DNA of 64,000 bases from contig NZ_QRNF01000008.1 in NCBI RefSeq assembly GCF_003474435.1, positions 1 to 64,000 on the forward strand, written 5' to 3'. Shown here piece after piece: positions 27,708 to 36,893 of the stretch. The number at the start of each line of letters is the position of its first letter. The first letter of the stretch is position 1. A program made the position numbers and the translations under genes. The DNA comes from Ruminococcus sp. AF46-10NS. Lineage in GTDB: Bacteria > Bacillota > Clostridia > Lachnospirales > Lachnospiraceae. The notes under the pieces are model-generated. The model was given only the letters and a program-made list of their open reading frames with translations, had not been told where the DNA came from and did not search any database.

Positions 27708-28428
27708 TTATAAGCATTTCTTTGATAATATTCTGTGTATAAGCACCAAGATGACGCTGTGTATCACGGTCAAGTTCAGATGGGATGATCGGTTTACCGT
27801 ATTCAATGACAACGTGTGCAGGTGTCATTTTGGGGAAATTGGCCTCCCAGATATTGGCGGAATTGCTGATTGCTATAGGGATAATAGGACTTTTTGCCCT
27901 GGTTGCGATCTTAAAGCTTCCGTCATGGAATGGCAGCATATCCAGCTCATCGGCATTTTTGTTTCTGGTTCCCTCGGGGAAGATGCAGACAGAAATGCCG
28001 GATTTCACATAGTCGGCAGCCTGGAGGATGGTCTTAAGTCCCTGCTTGATATCTTCTCTGTCAAGGAAGAGACAGTAGAGATTGTGCATCCAGTTGGAGA
28101 GCAGCGGGTAACGCTCCATTTCTTTTTTTGCCACATATCCGGTACGTCCCGGGCAGCGGCTGTATGTGAGCAGAATGTCAAAATAGCTTCTGTGGTTGGC
28201 AACATAGAGAACTGCCTGATCTTTGGGGACATTCTCCTCACCGATCACAGTTACCCTGGCTCCTGTAAGCCACAGGATAAACTTAAAGATGGCCTGTACC
28301 ATGCGCAGGGAGCTGATATCTTTTTTCATGGGGGCGAATTTTCCGATGATCCATTCTATAAGAAGAACAGGGATCATCAGCACCAGATATCCGATCACTG
28401 TGATACATACAAGTATAAATCGAATCAT
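27688..28428 (-). CDS. plsC: 1-acyl-sn-glycerol-3-phosphate acyltransferase (PlsC-like)
   Basis: This membrane enzyme acylates lysophosphatidic acid to phosphatidic acid. The 246-aa protein starts with a hydrophobic segment (MIRFILVCITVIGYLVLMIPVLL). It carries the acyltransferase motifs NHRSYFD (HX4D, about residue 87) and FPEGTRN (about 161). The start at 28428 follows AAAGGAC on the minus strand. The frame opens further to 28458 without a ribosome site. It is convergent with the preceding gene and divergent from the next. Confidence 0.88.
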   Translation of the reverse strand: MIRFILVCITVIGYLVLMIPVLLIEWIIGKFAPMKKDISSLRMVQAIFKFILWLTGARVTVIGEENVPKDQAVLYVANHRSYFDILLTYSRCPGRTGYVAKKEMERYPLLSNWMHNLYCLFLDREDIKQGLKTILQAADYVKSGISVCIFPEGTRNKNADELDMLPFHDGSFKIATRAKSPIIPIAISNSANIWEANFPKMTPAHVVIEYGKPIIPSELDRDTQRHLGAYTQNIIKEMLIKNKELV

Positions 28429-28584
28429 ATCTTTTGTCCTTTCTGTATTTGAACACATTACGGCTTTTTAAAAATGGCCATGGTATTCTTTTATTATACG
28501 AAGAATTTCAGATAGTTGCAATAAATCTTTCCCTGATTACATAGAATAAATACTGAGTAATGCGGAAAAACGGAGAAGCGCATT

Positions 28585-29025
28585 ATGAAAAAAGCAGTTT
28601 GTCTGCTTGCAGCCCTGGTACTGGCAGCTGTACTATCCGGCTGCGGTCTTATCCGGATCGAGGAAGAAGAACGCAAACCGGTTGATTATACAGTGGTGGA
28701 ACGCCAGGATATTCCTGCGGCTCTGGATGAGATCATGAATGAAAAAAAAGAAAAAGAATTTCAGCTGAGCTATGAAACGGGAGAGGCCCTGTACCTGGCA
28801 AAAGGCTACGGGCAACAGATGAGCGGAGGATACAGCATTCAGGTGGAAGAACTGGGAGCCTCCTCAAACGGGCTTTTTTTTGTTACAAGACTTATTGGCC
28901 CGAAAGATCTTAATGAGGCCGGAGTTCCTTCTTATCCATGTATTGTAATAAAAACAGAACCCCAGAAGAAACCGGTGGTTTTCCGGGAGGGAAAGGCAGA
29001 CAGCGGATCTGAGAAAGGGGAATAG
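28585..29025 (+). CDS. Lipoprotein of the PrcB protease-complex family
   Basis: The 146-aa protein has a lipoprotein signal peptide with lipobox LSGC (Cys 20). A C-terminal domain follows with GYSIQVEEL...NGLFFVTRLIGP and PSYPCIVIKTE, the pattern of the PrcB C-terminal family. In Treponema, PrcB supports a subtilisin-like protease. No protease gene is adjacent here, so the role is open. It ends 3 bp before a spore-coat-like gene and is probably co-transcribed with it. Confidence 0.7.
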   Translation: MKKAVCLLAALVLAAVLSGCGLIRIEEEERKPVDYTVVERQDIPAALDEIMNEKKEKEFQLSYETGEALYLAKGYGQQMSGGYSIQVEELGASSNGLFFVTRLIGPKDLNEAGVPSYPCIVIKTEPQKKPVVFREGKADSGSEKGE

Positions 29026-29028
29026 GCA

Positions 29029-30597
29029 GTGGAATTAAAAAAAGAAAGCATACAGGTGTTAAGAAAAAAAAGCCATGCAAGAAGCCAGATCACCTTTGAC
29101 GAGGATTTTAATGTGCCGGATGCAAAGCCGGATGTGGGCAGGCTGATCCAGCATAAAGGACGCATTATAATGGAAGACGTACGTCTCACAGATGGAAAAG
29201 GGATCCTCACCGGAAATCTGGAAGCAGATGTGCTTTATGTGGGGGAAGAGAGCGGAATTGTCAGCAGTCTTACTGTGAAACTTCCGTTTGAGGAAACTCT
29301 GAATCTGAAAAATATCACAAACGGAGATAAAATGTGTCTGAAGTGGGAGATTGAAGATCTTGCGATCCGTCTGATCCATTCCAGGAAGCTGAATATCAAA
29401 GCACTGGTAACTTTTTGCGCAGCTGTGGATGAGATGAATCAGATCAGGATACCCGTTGCACTGGATACACCTGATGTATCTGCCAGAAAAAAACAGATCC
29501 GCTTTCTGGGACTTGGCGTACATAAAAAAGACACCTTGCGGATCAAGGATGAATACACCATTGCTTCCAATCGGCCGGATATTTCAGGACTGATCTGGTA
29601 CACCATGGATATAAGGGGACTTGAGCTGAAATCCGGGGAAAATACAGTAAAAGCCAGGGGGGAGCTGTCTGTTTTCGTGCTGTATGAGTCGGAGGATACG
29701 GAGGCACCTGTGCAGTGGCTGGAATATTCCATGCCTTTCTCCGGCGAGGTGGAATGCACTGGCTGCACAGAAGAACTGATCCCGGATATCACAGTATCTG
29801 TGATGCACCAGAGCCTGGAAGCAAAGCCGGATGCAGATGGCGAGGAGAGGATTTTTGTTTCAGATGTAGTGCTGGAACTGGATATGAAATTTTTCCGGGA
29901 GGAAGAATATGAACTGGTGACAGATATCTATACACCTGTCCGTGAATGTATTCCGGAAGGAAAGACGGAAGTTCTGGATCGGCTTCTTGTGAGAAATTTT
30001 TCCAGATGCAGGATTAGTGAGCGGATCCAGGTCAAGGAGACCCAGGGAAAAATCCTCCAGCTTTGTCACAGCCGGGGAAAAGTGAAGATCGATAAGACCA
30101 GGATCGTGGAAAATGGCGTGGAAGCCCAGGGAGTGGTGATGCTGAAGATTTTGTACATCATCGGAAATGACAGCATGCCGTTTTATTCCATGGAAGCCAT
30201 GCTGCCGTTTGTTTATGTGGTGGAGGCGCGTGGAATCCGTGAGGACAGCACGTATCAGTTAAAAGCGGAACTGGAGCAGCTTTCCGCAGCGATGGCAGAT
30301 GGAAATGAGATCGAGATCCGTGCGTCTGTCGGATTAAATCTTCTGGCTGCCAGCAAGGAAGAAGTTTTTGTTATAGATAAAGTAGAAGAAAAACCTCTGG
30401 ACATGAAAAAGATCCAGGCAATGCCGGGAATCCTGATCTATATGGTGAAACCAGGAGATGAACTCTGGGATATTGCAAGAAGATACCACACATCTGTTGA
30501 GGAGATCAGAGAACTGAACGGACTGAACGAAAATCAGGAGCTTTCCCCGGGAACTCCAATTCTTGTGGTGAAAAAAGTAGAAGGCCAGATCAAATGA
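29029..30597 (+). CDS. SPOCS-domain (DUF3794) protein with C-terminal LysM, SipL-like
   Basis: A 522-aa protein built of repeated DUF3794/SPOCS beta-domains (GRIIMEDVRLTDGKGILTGN is a typical strand set; three copies across residues about 30-450) and one LysM domain at the end (YMVKPGDELWDIARRYHTS...ILVV). This is the plan of C. difficile SipL, which links SpoIVA to the forespore surface during coat assembly. The GTG start at 29029 follows AAAGGGG. The presence of this gene and the ger operon supports a sporulating organism. Confidence 0.82.
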   Translation: MELKKESIQVLRKKSHARSQITFDEDFNVPDAKPDVGRLIQHKGRIIMEDVRLTDGKGILTGNLEADVLYVGEESGIVSSLTVKLPFEETLNLKNITNGDKMCLKWEIEDLAIRLIHSRKLNIKALVTFCAAVDEMNQIRIPVALDTPDVSARKKQIRFLGLGVHKKDTLRIKDEYTIASNRPDISGLIWYTMDIRGLELKSGENTVKARGELSVFVLYESEDTEAPVQWLEYSMPFSGEVECTGCTEELIPDITVSVMHQSLEAKPDADGEERIFVSDVVLELDMKFFREEEYELVTDIYTPVRECIPEGKTEVLDRLLVRNFSRCRISERIQVKETQGKILQLCHSRGKVKIDKTRIVENGVEAQGVVMLKILYIIGNDSMPFYSMEAMLPFVYVVEARGIREDSTYQLKAELEQLSAAMADGNEIEIRASVGLNLLAASKEEVFVIDKVEEKPLDMKKIQAMPGILIYMVKPGDELWDIARRYHTSVEEIRELNGLNENQELSPGTPILVVKKVEGQIK

Positions 30598-30639
30598 GAA
30601 AAACTATCGGAAACGAAAAAAAGCTGGAATATTTTGCTG

Positions 30640-30668
30640 TTGAAAAGAATGTAAAAATCATATAAAAT
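30640..30668 (+). promoter_or_regulatory. Promoter of ispE-gntR
   Basis: TTGAAA (30640-30645), 17-bp spacer and TAAAAT (30663-30668) lie 42 bp before the ispE start. Confidence 0.6.
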
Positions 30669-30710
30669 ATAAGTATAAATACTGTATACAAAGTACAAAT
30701 GGAGGGGCAT

Positions 30711-31592
30711 ATGCGGTTAAAAGCAATGGCAAAAATCAATCTCGGACTTGATGTTCTGGGAAAGAGAGAAGACGGCTATCATGAAGTGCGCATGATCATG
30801 CAGACGATCCGTATGTATGATATCCTTGATATACGAAAGACAAAAAAGCCTGGAATCGTGCTGACAACGAATCTTCCTTTTATTCCGACAGACAGAAGAA
30901 ATCTTGTATATAAAGCAGCAGAGATGCTGATGGAGGAGTTTGGTGTTGAAGAAGGACTTTCCATCAAGCTGCGCAAGTTTATTCCGGTGGCAGCCGGAAT
31001 GGCAGGCGGAAGTTCTGATGCAGCGGCTGCATTCATAGGGGTAAACCGGATGTTCCGTCTGGGACTTACCGAAGAACAGCTGATGGAACGTGCAGTGAAA
31101 GTAGGAGCAGATGTTCCGTACTGTATCATGCGTGGAACAGCTTTGGCAGAAGGGATCGGTGAGAAACTGACCCGTCTTCCGAAAGTTCCGAAGTGCTATG
31201 TTCTCGTAGGCAAGCCTGGGATCAATGTTTCCACGAAGACAGCATATGAGAATCTGAATCTTGCCGGGATCGGGAAACATCCGGATATCGATGGAATGAT
31301 CGGGGATATTGAGAAGGGAGACCTCTATGCAATGGCCTCCAAAATGGAGAATGTTTTTGAGCCGGGAATCATAAGACAGTATCCGGTGATCGGAGATATC
31401 AAGACTCTCATGGAAGAAAAGGGCGCACTGAAGGCAGTGATGAGCGGAAGCGGTCCTACGGTATTTGGAATTTTTGATAACAGAGATAAGATGGCAGCTG
31501 CAGCAAAGAGCCTTCGAAAGAGCGGCCTTGCGAAGACAGTATTTGCTACAGATATTTACAACAGGGATGGAGGATTTACAGATGACAAGTGA
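30711..31592 (+). CDS. ispE: 4-diphosphocytidyl-2-C-methyl-D-erythritol kinase
   Basis: This GHMP kinase performs the fourth step of the MEP isoprenoid pathway and supplies undecaprenyl lipid carriers. The 293-aa protein contains AMAKINLGLDVLGKREDGYHEV at the start (substrate region), the ATP loop PVAAGMAGGSSDAAAA (about 90-105) and SGSGPTVFG near the end. The ATG at 30711 follows GGAGGGG. An earlier ATG at 30699 lies upstream of that site. It overlaps the GntR gene by 11 bp. Confidence 0.94.
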   Translation: MRLKAMAKINLGLDVLGKREDGYHEVRMIMQTIRMYDILDIRKTKKPGIVLTTNLPFIPTDRRNLVYKAAEMLMEEFGVEEGLSIKLRKFIPVAAGMAGGSSDAAAAFIGVNRMFRLGLTEEQLMERAVKVGADVPYCIMRGTALAEGIGEKLTRLPKVPKCYVLVGKPGINVSTKTAYENLNLAGIGKHPDIDGMIGDIEKGDLYAMASKMENVFEPGIIRQYPVIGDIKTLMEEKGALKAVMSGSGPTVFGIFDNRDKMAAAAKSLRKSGLAKTVFATDIYNRDGGFTDDK

Positions 31593-32283
31593 TTTTTCTG
31601 TGGATATGAATGAGTATCTGCCGCTTCGCGATGTTGTTTTTAACACTCTGCGGCAGGCAATCCTGAAGGGCGAGCTGAAACCCGGAGAAAGACTTCTGGA
31701 GATCGCCCTTGCGGAGAGACTGGGTGTGAGCAGAACTCCGGTCCGTGAAGCCATGCGTAAGCTGGAACAGGAAGGGCTGGTGGTGATGATCCCGAGAAGA
31801 GGAGCCCAGGTTGCAAGTATCACGGAGAAAGATCTCAACGATGTTCTGGAGGTGCGTATTGCCCTTGAGAATGTTGCCATAGAGAAAGCCTGCAAGCTGA
31901 TCACGGAGGAAGAGCTGGGACGGCTCTGGGTGGCAGCCAAGGAATTTGAGAAGACCAAGGCAGAGGGAAATCTGGTACGTCTTGCCGAGACAGACGTTGC
32001 TTTTCATGAGATCATATACCAGGCATCAGATAACAAACGTCTGAACCAGGTGCTGAATAATTTAAGAGAGCAGATGTACCGCTACCGTGTGGAATATCTG
32101 AAAGAAGAGCAGACAAGAAACCTTCTTGTCAATGAGCATGAGGAACTGGTGAAAGCGATCCGTGATGGAAATGTGGAGAGAGCTCAGGAGATTTCCTTCA
32201 ATCATCTGGAGAACCAGAGGAAGGCCATCATTCGCACCATCCGCGCAGAGAACGAGGCGAAAGAGGACAAGAAGAAAGAATAA
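31582..32283 (+). CDS. GntR-family transcriptional regulator (FadR/FCD subfamily)
   Basis: A 233-aa DNA-binding regulator. The N-terminal winged helix-turn-helix reads LRQAILKGELKPGERLLEIALAERLGVSRTPVREAMRKLEQEGLV. The C-terminal helical FCD ligand domain has the metal-binding His/Asp pattern (ETDVAFHEIIYQAS, NEHEELVKAI). The ATG at 31582 follows GGAGG with 8-bp spacing and overlaps the ispE end. The target is not apparent. Its pairing with ispE is common in this family of bacteria but unexplained. Confidence 0.88.
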   Translation: MTSDFSVDMNEYLPLRDVVFNTLRQAILKGELKPGERLLEIALAERLGVSRTPVREAMRKLEQEGLVVMIPRRGAQVASITEKDLNDVLEVRIALENVAIEKACKLITEEELGRLWVAAKEFEKTKAEGNLVRLAETDVAFHEIIYQASDNKRLNQVLNNLREQMYRYRVEYLKEEQTRNLLVNEHEELVKAIRDGNVERAQEISFNHLENQRKAIIRTIRAENEAKEDKKKE

Positions 32284-32307
32284 AAATAAGATATATGGGG
32301 ATATTAA

Positions 32308-32339
32308 GAGAGATGTCAGGACGACATCTCTCTTTTTTC
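32308..32339 (+). terminator. Terminator after gntR
   Basis: A perfect 10-bp stem GAGAGATGTC / GACATCTCTC with a 5-nt loop is followed by TTTTTT. Confidence 0.9.
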
Positions 32340-32395
32340 ATATGGTAATTTATTTGATCATATGTGTATGGATGCCTGGAAAGGAGGGGGTATTT

Positions 32396-33901
32396 GTGGA
32401 AGACAGAAAAATATCAGCATTGCTCCACGAGAACGAAACTTACATCCGAAAACGCTGTGAAAACTGCGATGATATTCTGATCCGGCCCATGGTTCTTGGG
32501 GAAGGCCATAAGGTAAACTGTCTTATGGTCTATATCGAGGTTACAGTTTCCAATATGATGCTGGACGACTCTGCTATTGGAAAAATGGTAAATCATTTCT
32601 GGGAAATACCGGCAGAAAAGATCCGGGAATTTATTCGGAAAAATAGTCTTGGAATCGCTGATGCAGAAGAATTATCTACTATGGAGGAGGTATTTTCTGC
32701 AATGCTTGCGGGAAATGCTGTTTTCTTTATGGATGGCTATGACAAAGCCATGAAAATATCCAGCAGGGGATATCCTGGCCTTGATGTATCCGAGGCAGAG
32801 ACGGAAAAAGTCCTCAGAGGATCCAAAGAGGGCTTTTGCGACAGAGTAAAAATTAATGCGGCTCTCATACGAAAGCGGCTTCGGGATACCAGGCTGAAAG
32901 TGGAACAGCAGGATATAGGTGTGCGTTCCCATACAGTAGTCCAGTTATTATATGTGGATGACCTTGTACATGAGGAACTTCTGGAATCCATTAAAGAGCG
33001 CCTGGAATTCTTTACAGTGGACGGAATTCTGGACAGCGGCATGCTGGAGCAGCTGACCGAAGAAGCCTGGTATTCACCGTTTCCGCAGTTTCAGACAACG
33101 GAGCGGCCTGACCGTGCTGCACAGGAACTTCTTAATGGAAAAGCAGTTCTGCTTTGTGACAACTCGCCTGTGGCGCTGGTACTTCCGGGAGCTTTCAACA
33201 GCTTCATGGAAAGCAGTGAAGACTGGTATAATCGTTTTGAGATGACATCGTTTCTGCGTGTATTGCGGTATCTGGCCATGGCTGTGGCAACGCTCCTTCC
33301 GGGACTTTATCTGGCTGTGATCCGTTTTCATACACAGGTGCTTCCTGCAAATCTGATCCTTTCTTTTGCCCAGGCAAGGGAAGGCGTGCCTTTTTCCAGT
33401 GTGGTGGAACTTGTATTTCTGGAGCTTTCATTTGAGCTGATACGGGAGGCTGGGGTTCGGATTCCGGGGGAACTTGGAAATGCCATCGGCATTGTCGGAG
33501 GCCTGATCATCGGACAGGCAGCAGTGGAAGCAAACCTGGTAAGCCCGGTGGTGGTTATCATTGTAGCTTTGACTGCACTTGGTTCCCTAGCAATCCCAAA
33601 TGAAGAATTTGCTTCTGCATTCCGTCTTTTAAAATATGTGTTTTTGTTTCTGGGCGGATATCTGGGGATTTTTGGGATTGTGCTGGGGTTGTATCTCACA
33701 GCTGCACATTTAGCCGGACTTTTAAGCTTTGGTGTCCCATATCTGGTACCTTTCGTGGAAAAAAACGGAGAGTCGGAAACCGGTGGAAGGATCTTGAGGC
33801 TTCCCTTCCGAAAAAGGAAATTCCGTCCGCTTTATGCGCGCAGTGACCAGAAAAGAAGACTTAGAACTTTGGACTGGCGGCAGAAAGGAAAAGGTGTATG
33901 A
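32396..33901 (+). CDS. gerAA: Spore germination receptor subunit A (GerA family)
   Basis: The membrane A subunit of a nutrient-germinant receptor in the spore inner membrane, about 501 aa. A soluble N-terminal half holds the conserved VLRGSKEGF block (about residue 143). Several membrane segments follow (AMAVATLLPGLYLAVIRFHTQVLP, ELGNAIGIVGGLIIGQAAV, and others). The GTG at 32396 is chosen because AAGGAGGGGG lies just upstream. A longer frame runs back into the terminator and is rejected. It overlaps the next gene by ATGA. GerA operons are normally expressed in the forespore under sigma-G. Confidence 0.9.
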   Translation: MEDRKISALLHENETYIRKRCENCDDILIRPMVLGEGHKVNCLMVYIEVTVSNMMLDDSAIGKMVNHFWEIPAEKIREFIRKNSLGIADAEELSTMEEVFSAMLAGNAVFFMDGYDKAMKISSRGYPGLDVSEAETEKVLRGSKEGFCDRVKINAALIRKRLRDTRLKVEQQDIGVRSHTVVQLLYVDDLVHEELLESIKERLEFFTVDGILDSGMLEQLTEEAWYSPFPQFQTTERPDRAAQELLNGKAVLLCDNSPVALVLPGAFNSFMESSEDWYNRFEMTSFLRVLRYLAMAVATLLPGLYLAVIRFHTQVLPANLILSFAQAREGVPFSSVVELVFLELSFELIREAGVRIPGELGNAIGIVGGLIIGQAAVEANLVSPVVVIIVALTALGSLAIPNEEFASAFRLLKYVFLFLGGYLGIFGIVLGLYLTAAHLAGLLSFGVPYLVPFVEKNGESETGGRILRLPFRKRKFRPLYARSDQKRRLRTLDWRQKGKGV

Positions 33902-35583
33902 GGTTCGCAGAAAACAACAGGATTTCTCACAGGCAGCTTTTCAGACAGATCATACTGGTATTTCCGGCACCATTTTTGCTGTGCCTGTTTCAGGGTGGTT
34001 CCATGATCGGAAAAAGTGCAGTGGCGGGGACTGTGACAGCGGCAGTTATTCTTCTGTTTTATGTGATCTGGCTGATCAGGTTAGGGCCTGCATACAGTGA
34101 GATGGCAAAAACTGTTGGAAATATTGCTGTACGGTTTGTTGGGCTTTTCTTTCTGGTATATGTGATCTTAAGTGCTGCTTTTCTTGCAGATCTCATGGCA
34201 CAGGTAGTTCCGTCAAGTCTGATCAGCGGTATCTCCGGAAAATCTCTCTCTCTTCTGGCAGTGGCAGCCTGCAGCATTGGCACACATCGGGGAATGCAGC
34301 GTCGTGGAAGGATCGCAGAAGTGTCAGGAGGAATTTTTCTGGCAGGAATAATCCTGCTGATGATATTAAGCGCAGGTCAGGGAAAAACGGAATATTTTCT
34401 TGAAGTCTGGAATGGAGAAAACAGCGGATTTTCAGGGGAGGAATGGATGGGCAGCACCTGGATGCTCTTAAGTGCTTTTTCCGGGGTGGGGCTTCTGCCT
34501 TTTGCCCTAGATAAAGTAGAAAAACAGGGAAGTGCAAGGAAACCGCTGATTTCAGGGCTGCTTACAGTGTGTGGCGTTGTACTTGGAATGCAGATTCTTC
34601 TTCCGGCAGTGTTTGGGCGTGAGAGACTTTTCACGGAGGTATATCCCATCCTGCCGCTTCTGGATGGGGCAGATCTTCCGGGAAATGTACTGGCCAGATT
34701 CGATGTGATCTGGATGGGATTTCTTGTGTTTGGGCTGTTTTTTTCTATGGGAAGTCTGTTTCATTATGGGAACCAGATCGCGGCCGGAACGAAGCTGGGA
34801 ACCGGGAGATACTGGATCCCTGCGGCAGGCTGGATTCTTTCCGTATATAATTGGAATGGTTACGGAATCAGAGATTATTATGGCAGTTATCTTGGATATG
34901 TTTTTGTGCCGGGACTTCTTGTGATACAGCTACTTCTGGGCATGGGAAACCGCGGACACAGAAGAAAAAAAGTGGCAGCAGCAGCTTTGTTTCTGGCAGT
35001 ATGTCTGACCGGAACAGGATGTGCTGCCGTAGAACCGGAAAAAAGAATCTATCCACTTGCTCTGGGAGCAGGAGCTCTGGAGCAGGGGTTTATGCTGAAA
35101 TACGCAATGCCTGATATGAATGTCACCACAGGACAGGAAAAGCCAGATGAAGATCCTGTGTCAGTTCTGACTATTGCAGGAGCGGATTTTAATGAGATCG
35201 AGAAGATTTATAATCGTTCCCAGGAAAAATATCCGGATCTTGGTCATTTGCAGGTTGTGATCCTGGATGAAAATATGCTCACAGAAGAGAATCGGGCGGC
35301 TTTTATCCATTATCTGAAACAGGAGGAGCATGTGGGAGAGGATGTTTATGTGTTCCGCACTCAGATGCTCTCGGATGTTTTTCACTGGCAGGGTGCGCAG
35401 CAAAGTTCTGTAGGGGAATACCTTCAGGGAATCCAGGAAAACCGGACTTCCGGGCAGCAGAAAAAGGGAGTTACTCTCCGGGAAGTGTATCATCAGTTTT
35501 ATAAAGACGGGACTCTGCCGTGGCTTCCTTCTGTGTGGGTGAACAGTGATCTTCTGGAAGTAGATTACGGAAATAGTGAATAA
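33898..35583 (+). CDS. Spore germination receptor B subunit fused to a GerC-type lipoprotein domain
   Basis: Residues 1-350 are a GerB permease-like subunit with about ten membrane segments (SHRQLFRQIILVFPAPFLLCLFQGG start). Directly after it comes RRKKVAAAALFLAVCLTGTGC, which reads as a complete lipoprotein signal with lipobox Cys 375. A GerC N-terminal-type domain then runs to residue 561. There is no stop or restart between the two, and the C-terminal GerAC domain is missing. B and C subunits are normally separate proteins. The fused form keeps a lipobox that could not be processed in the usual way unless the chain is cleaved. It overlaps gerAA by 4 bp. Confidence 0.82.
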   Translation: MRFAENNRISHRQLFRQIILVFPAPFLLCLFQGGSMIGKSAVAGTVTAAVILLFYVIWLIRLGPAYSEMAKTVGNIAVRFVGLFFLVYVILSAAFLADLMAQVVPSSLISGISGKSLSLLAVAACSIGTHRGMQRRGRIAEVSGGIFLAGIILLMILSAGQGKTEYFLEVWNGENSGFSGEEWMGSTWMLLSAFSGVGLLPFALDKVEKQGSARKPLISGLLTVCGVVLGMQILLPAVFGRERLFTEVYPILPLLDGADLPGNVLARFDVIWMGFLVFGLFFSMGSLFHYGNQIAAGTKLGTGRYWIPAAGWILSVYNWNGYGIRDYYGSYLGYVFVPGLLVIQLLLGMGNRGHRRKKVAAAALFLAVCLTGTGCAAVEPEKRIYPLALGAGALEQGFMLKYAMPDMNVTTGQEKPDEDPVSVLTIAGADFNEIEKIYNRSQEKYPDLGHLQVVILDENMLTEENRAAFIHYLKQEEHVGEDVYVFRTQMLSDVFHWQGAQQSSVGEYLQGIQENRTSGQQKKGVTLREVYHQFYKDGTLPWLPSVWVNSDLLEVDYGNSE

Positions 35584-35647
35584 AGTCAGAAGATCTGGTA
35601 AATAATTGAGATACCTTAAGGAAAAAGAAAAGCAGGGGGAAGATCTG

Positions 35648-35977
35648 ATGAGGAAGATCGGAGAGAGACTTGAAATAAGCAGCAGATTCAGGAAAATACT
35701 GAGGGCTTTGGCTGTGGCAGCTGTGATACTGACTATTACAGCTGGATGTGCAGATTATATTGGAGCATGGCGCACCGGCGGCTTAGAGAACAATGCAGGA
35801 AGTATAGCGAAAAATACAGAAGATAACACACATAATATACCGGAGTTTTATAACCCGCAGCTCTATGCGTGGTGGGGAACCATCTACCCGGAATTCTGTT
35901 TTGAAAAAGGCGAGGATACCGATGAAACTAAGCCTGTGAAGCTCTCCTTCTGGCTTGCGAAAGCTCTTGATTGGTGA
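35648..35977 (+). CDS. Small lipoprotein of the ger operon (unknown)
   Basis: A 109-aa protein. It has a basic N-terminus (MRKIGERLEISSRFRK), a hydrophobic segment and lipobox TITAGC, then about 70 polar residues with no family I recognise (YNPQLYAWWGTIYPEF is the most distinctive part). GGGGGAAGATCTG precedes the ATG at 35648. It lies 64 bp after the GerB-GerC fusion and may be an accessory germination lipoprotein. This is inferred from position only. Confidence 0.6.
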   Translation: MRKIGERLEISSRFRKILRALAVAAVILTITAGCADYIGAWRTGGLENNAGSIAKNTEDNTHNIPEFYNPQLYAWWGTIYPEFCFEKGEDTDETKPVKLSFWLAKALDW

Positions 35978-36018
35978 TACAATATTCTAACGATTAATCA
36001 ATTCAGGAGAAAAGATCA

Positions 36019-36840
36019 ATGAATATAGATAGAAATGCACCGGTAGGTGTGTTTGATTCCGGTATCGGAGGGCTGACAGTAGCCAGGGAGATCATGCGCA
36101 ATCTCCCTTCCGAAAAAATAGTATATTTTGGAGATACGGCGAGAGTTCCATATGGAAGTAAATCCAGGGAGACGGTAATCCGTTATTCCCGCCAGATCAT
36201 CCATTTTCTTCAGGAGCAGAAGGTTAAGGCTATTGTGGTAGCCTGCAACACAGCCAGTGCTTTTGCCCTGGATGCAGTTCGTGATGAGCTGGATATTCCT
36301 ATTATAGGAGTGATCGAATCCGGTGCAAGGATCGCTGCCCAGGAGACGAAGAATAAGCGGGTGGGCATTATCGGTACAGTTGGAACAGTGGGCAGCGGTA
36401 TCCACGCTTCCTATCTGAAAGAACTGGACCCGGAGATCACAGTGATCGGCAAGGCATGTCCGCTGTTTGTCCCGCTTGTTGAGGAGGGCTGGCTTCATGA
36501 TCCGGTCACAGAGGAAGTGGCCAGAAGATATCTCAAAGAGCTTCAGGATCAGGAGATCGACACATTGATCCTTGGATGTACTCATTACCCTCTTCTTCGT
36601 TCTACGATCCGTAAGATCATGGGAGAGGAAGTACGTCTGGTGAATCCGGCTTATGAGACTGCACTGGAGCTTCGCAAGCTTCTGGCAGATATGGGGCTTG
36701 CAAGCGATGAGACGGTGGAAGAGGAATTTCCGTATCGCTTCTATGTAAGTGATCTGGCTGAGAAATTTAAAGATTTTGCCAATTCGATCCTGCCTTACAA
36801 TGTAGAAAAAACGCAGAAGATTGATATTGAGAAGTATTGA
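36019..36840 (+). CDS. murI: Glutamate racemase
   Basis: This cytoplasmic enzyme makes D-glutamate for peptidoglycan. The 273-aa protein has the two catalytic Cys motifs, VVACNTASA (about residue 76) and LGCTHYPLL (about 187), and the N-terminal GVFDSGIGGLTVA. CAGGAGAAAAGATC precedes the ATG. The DUF1934 gene follows after 53 bp. Confidence 0.95.
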   Translation: MNIDRNAPVGVFDSGIGGLTVAREIMRNLPSEKIVYFGDTARVPYGSKSRETVIRYSRQIIHFLQEQKVKAIVVACNTASAFALDAVRDELDIPIIGVIESGARIAAQETKNKRVGIIGTVGTVGSGIHASYLKELDPEITVIGKACPLFVPLVEEGWLHDPVTEEVARRYLKELQDQEIDTLILGCTHYPLLRSTIRKIMGEEVRLVNPAYETALELRKLLADMGLASDETVEEEFPYRFYVSDLAEKFKDFANSILPYNVEKTQKIDIEKY

Positions 36841-36893
36841 AGTTACTGTTCATGAAGTGAAGTAAGCAGTATAAGTATTAGGAGAAAAGAGAA

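Noticed and set aside
30717..31958. 413-codon minus-strand frame
   Set aside because: Antisense to ispE and gntR, both strongly supported. No ribosome site.
32162..32395. Upstream extension of the gerAA frame
   Set aside because: It runs back through gntR and a perfect terminator. The GTG at 32396 with AAGGAGGGGG is the real start.
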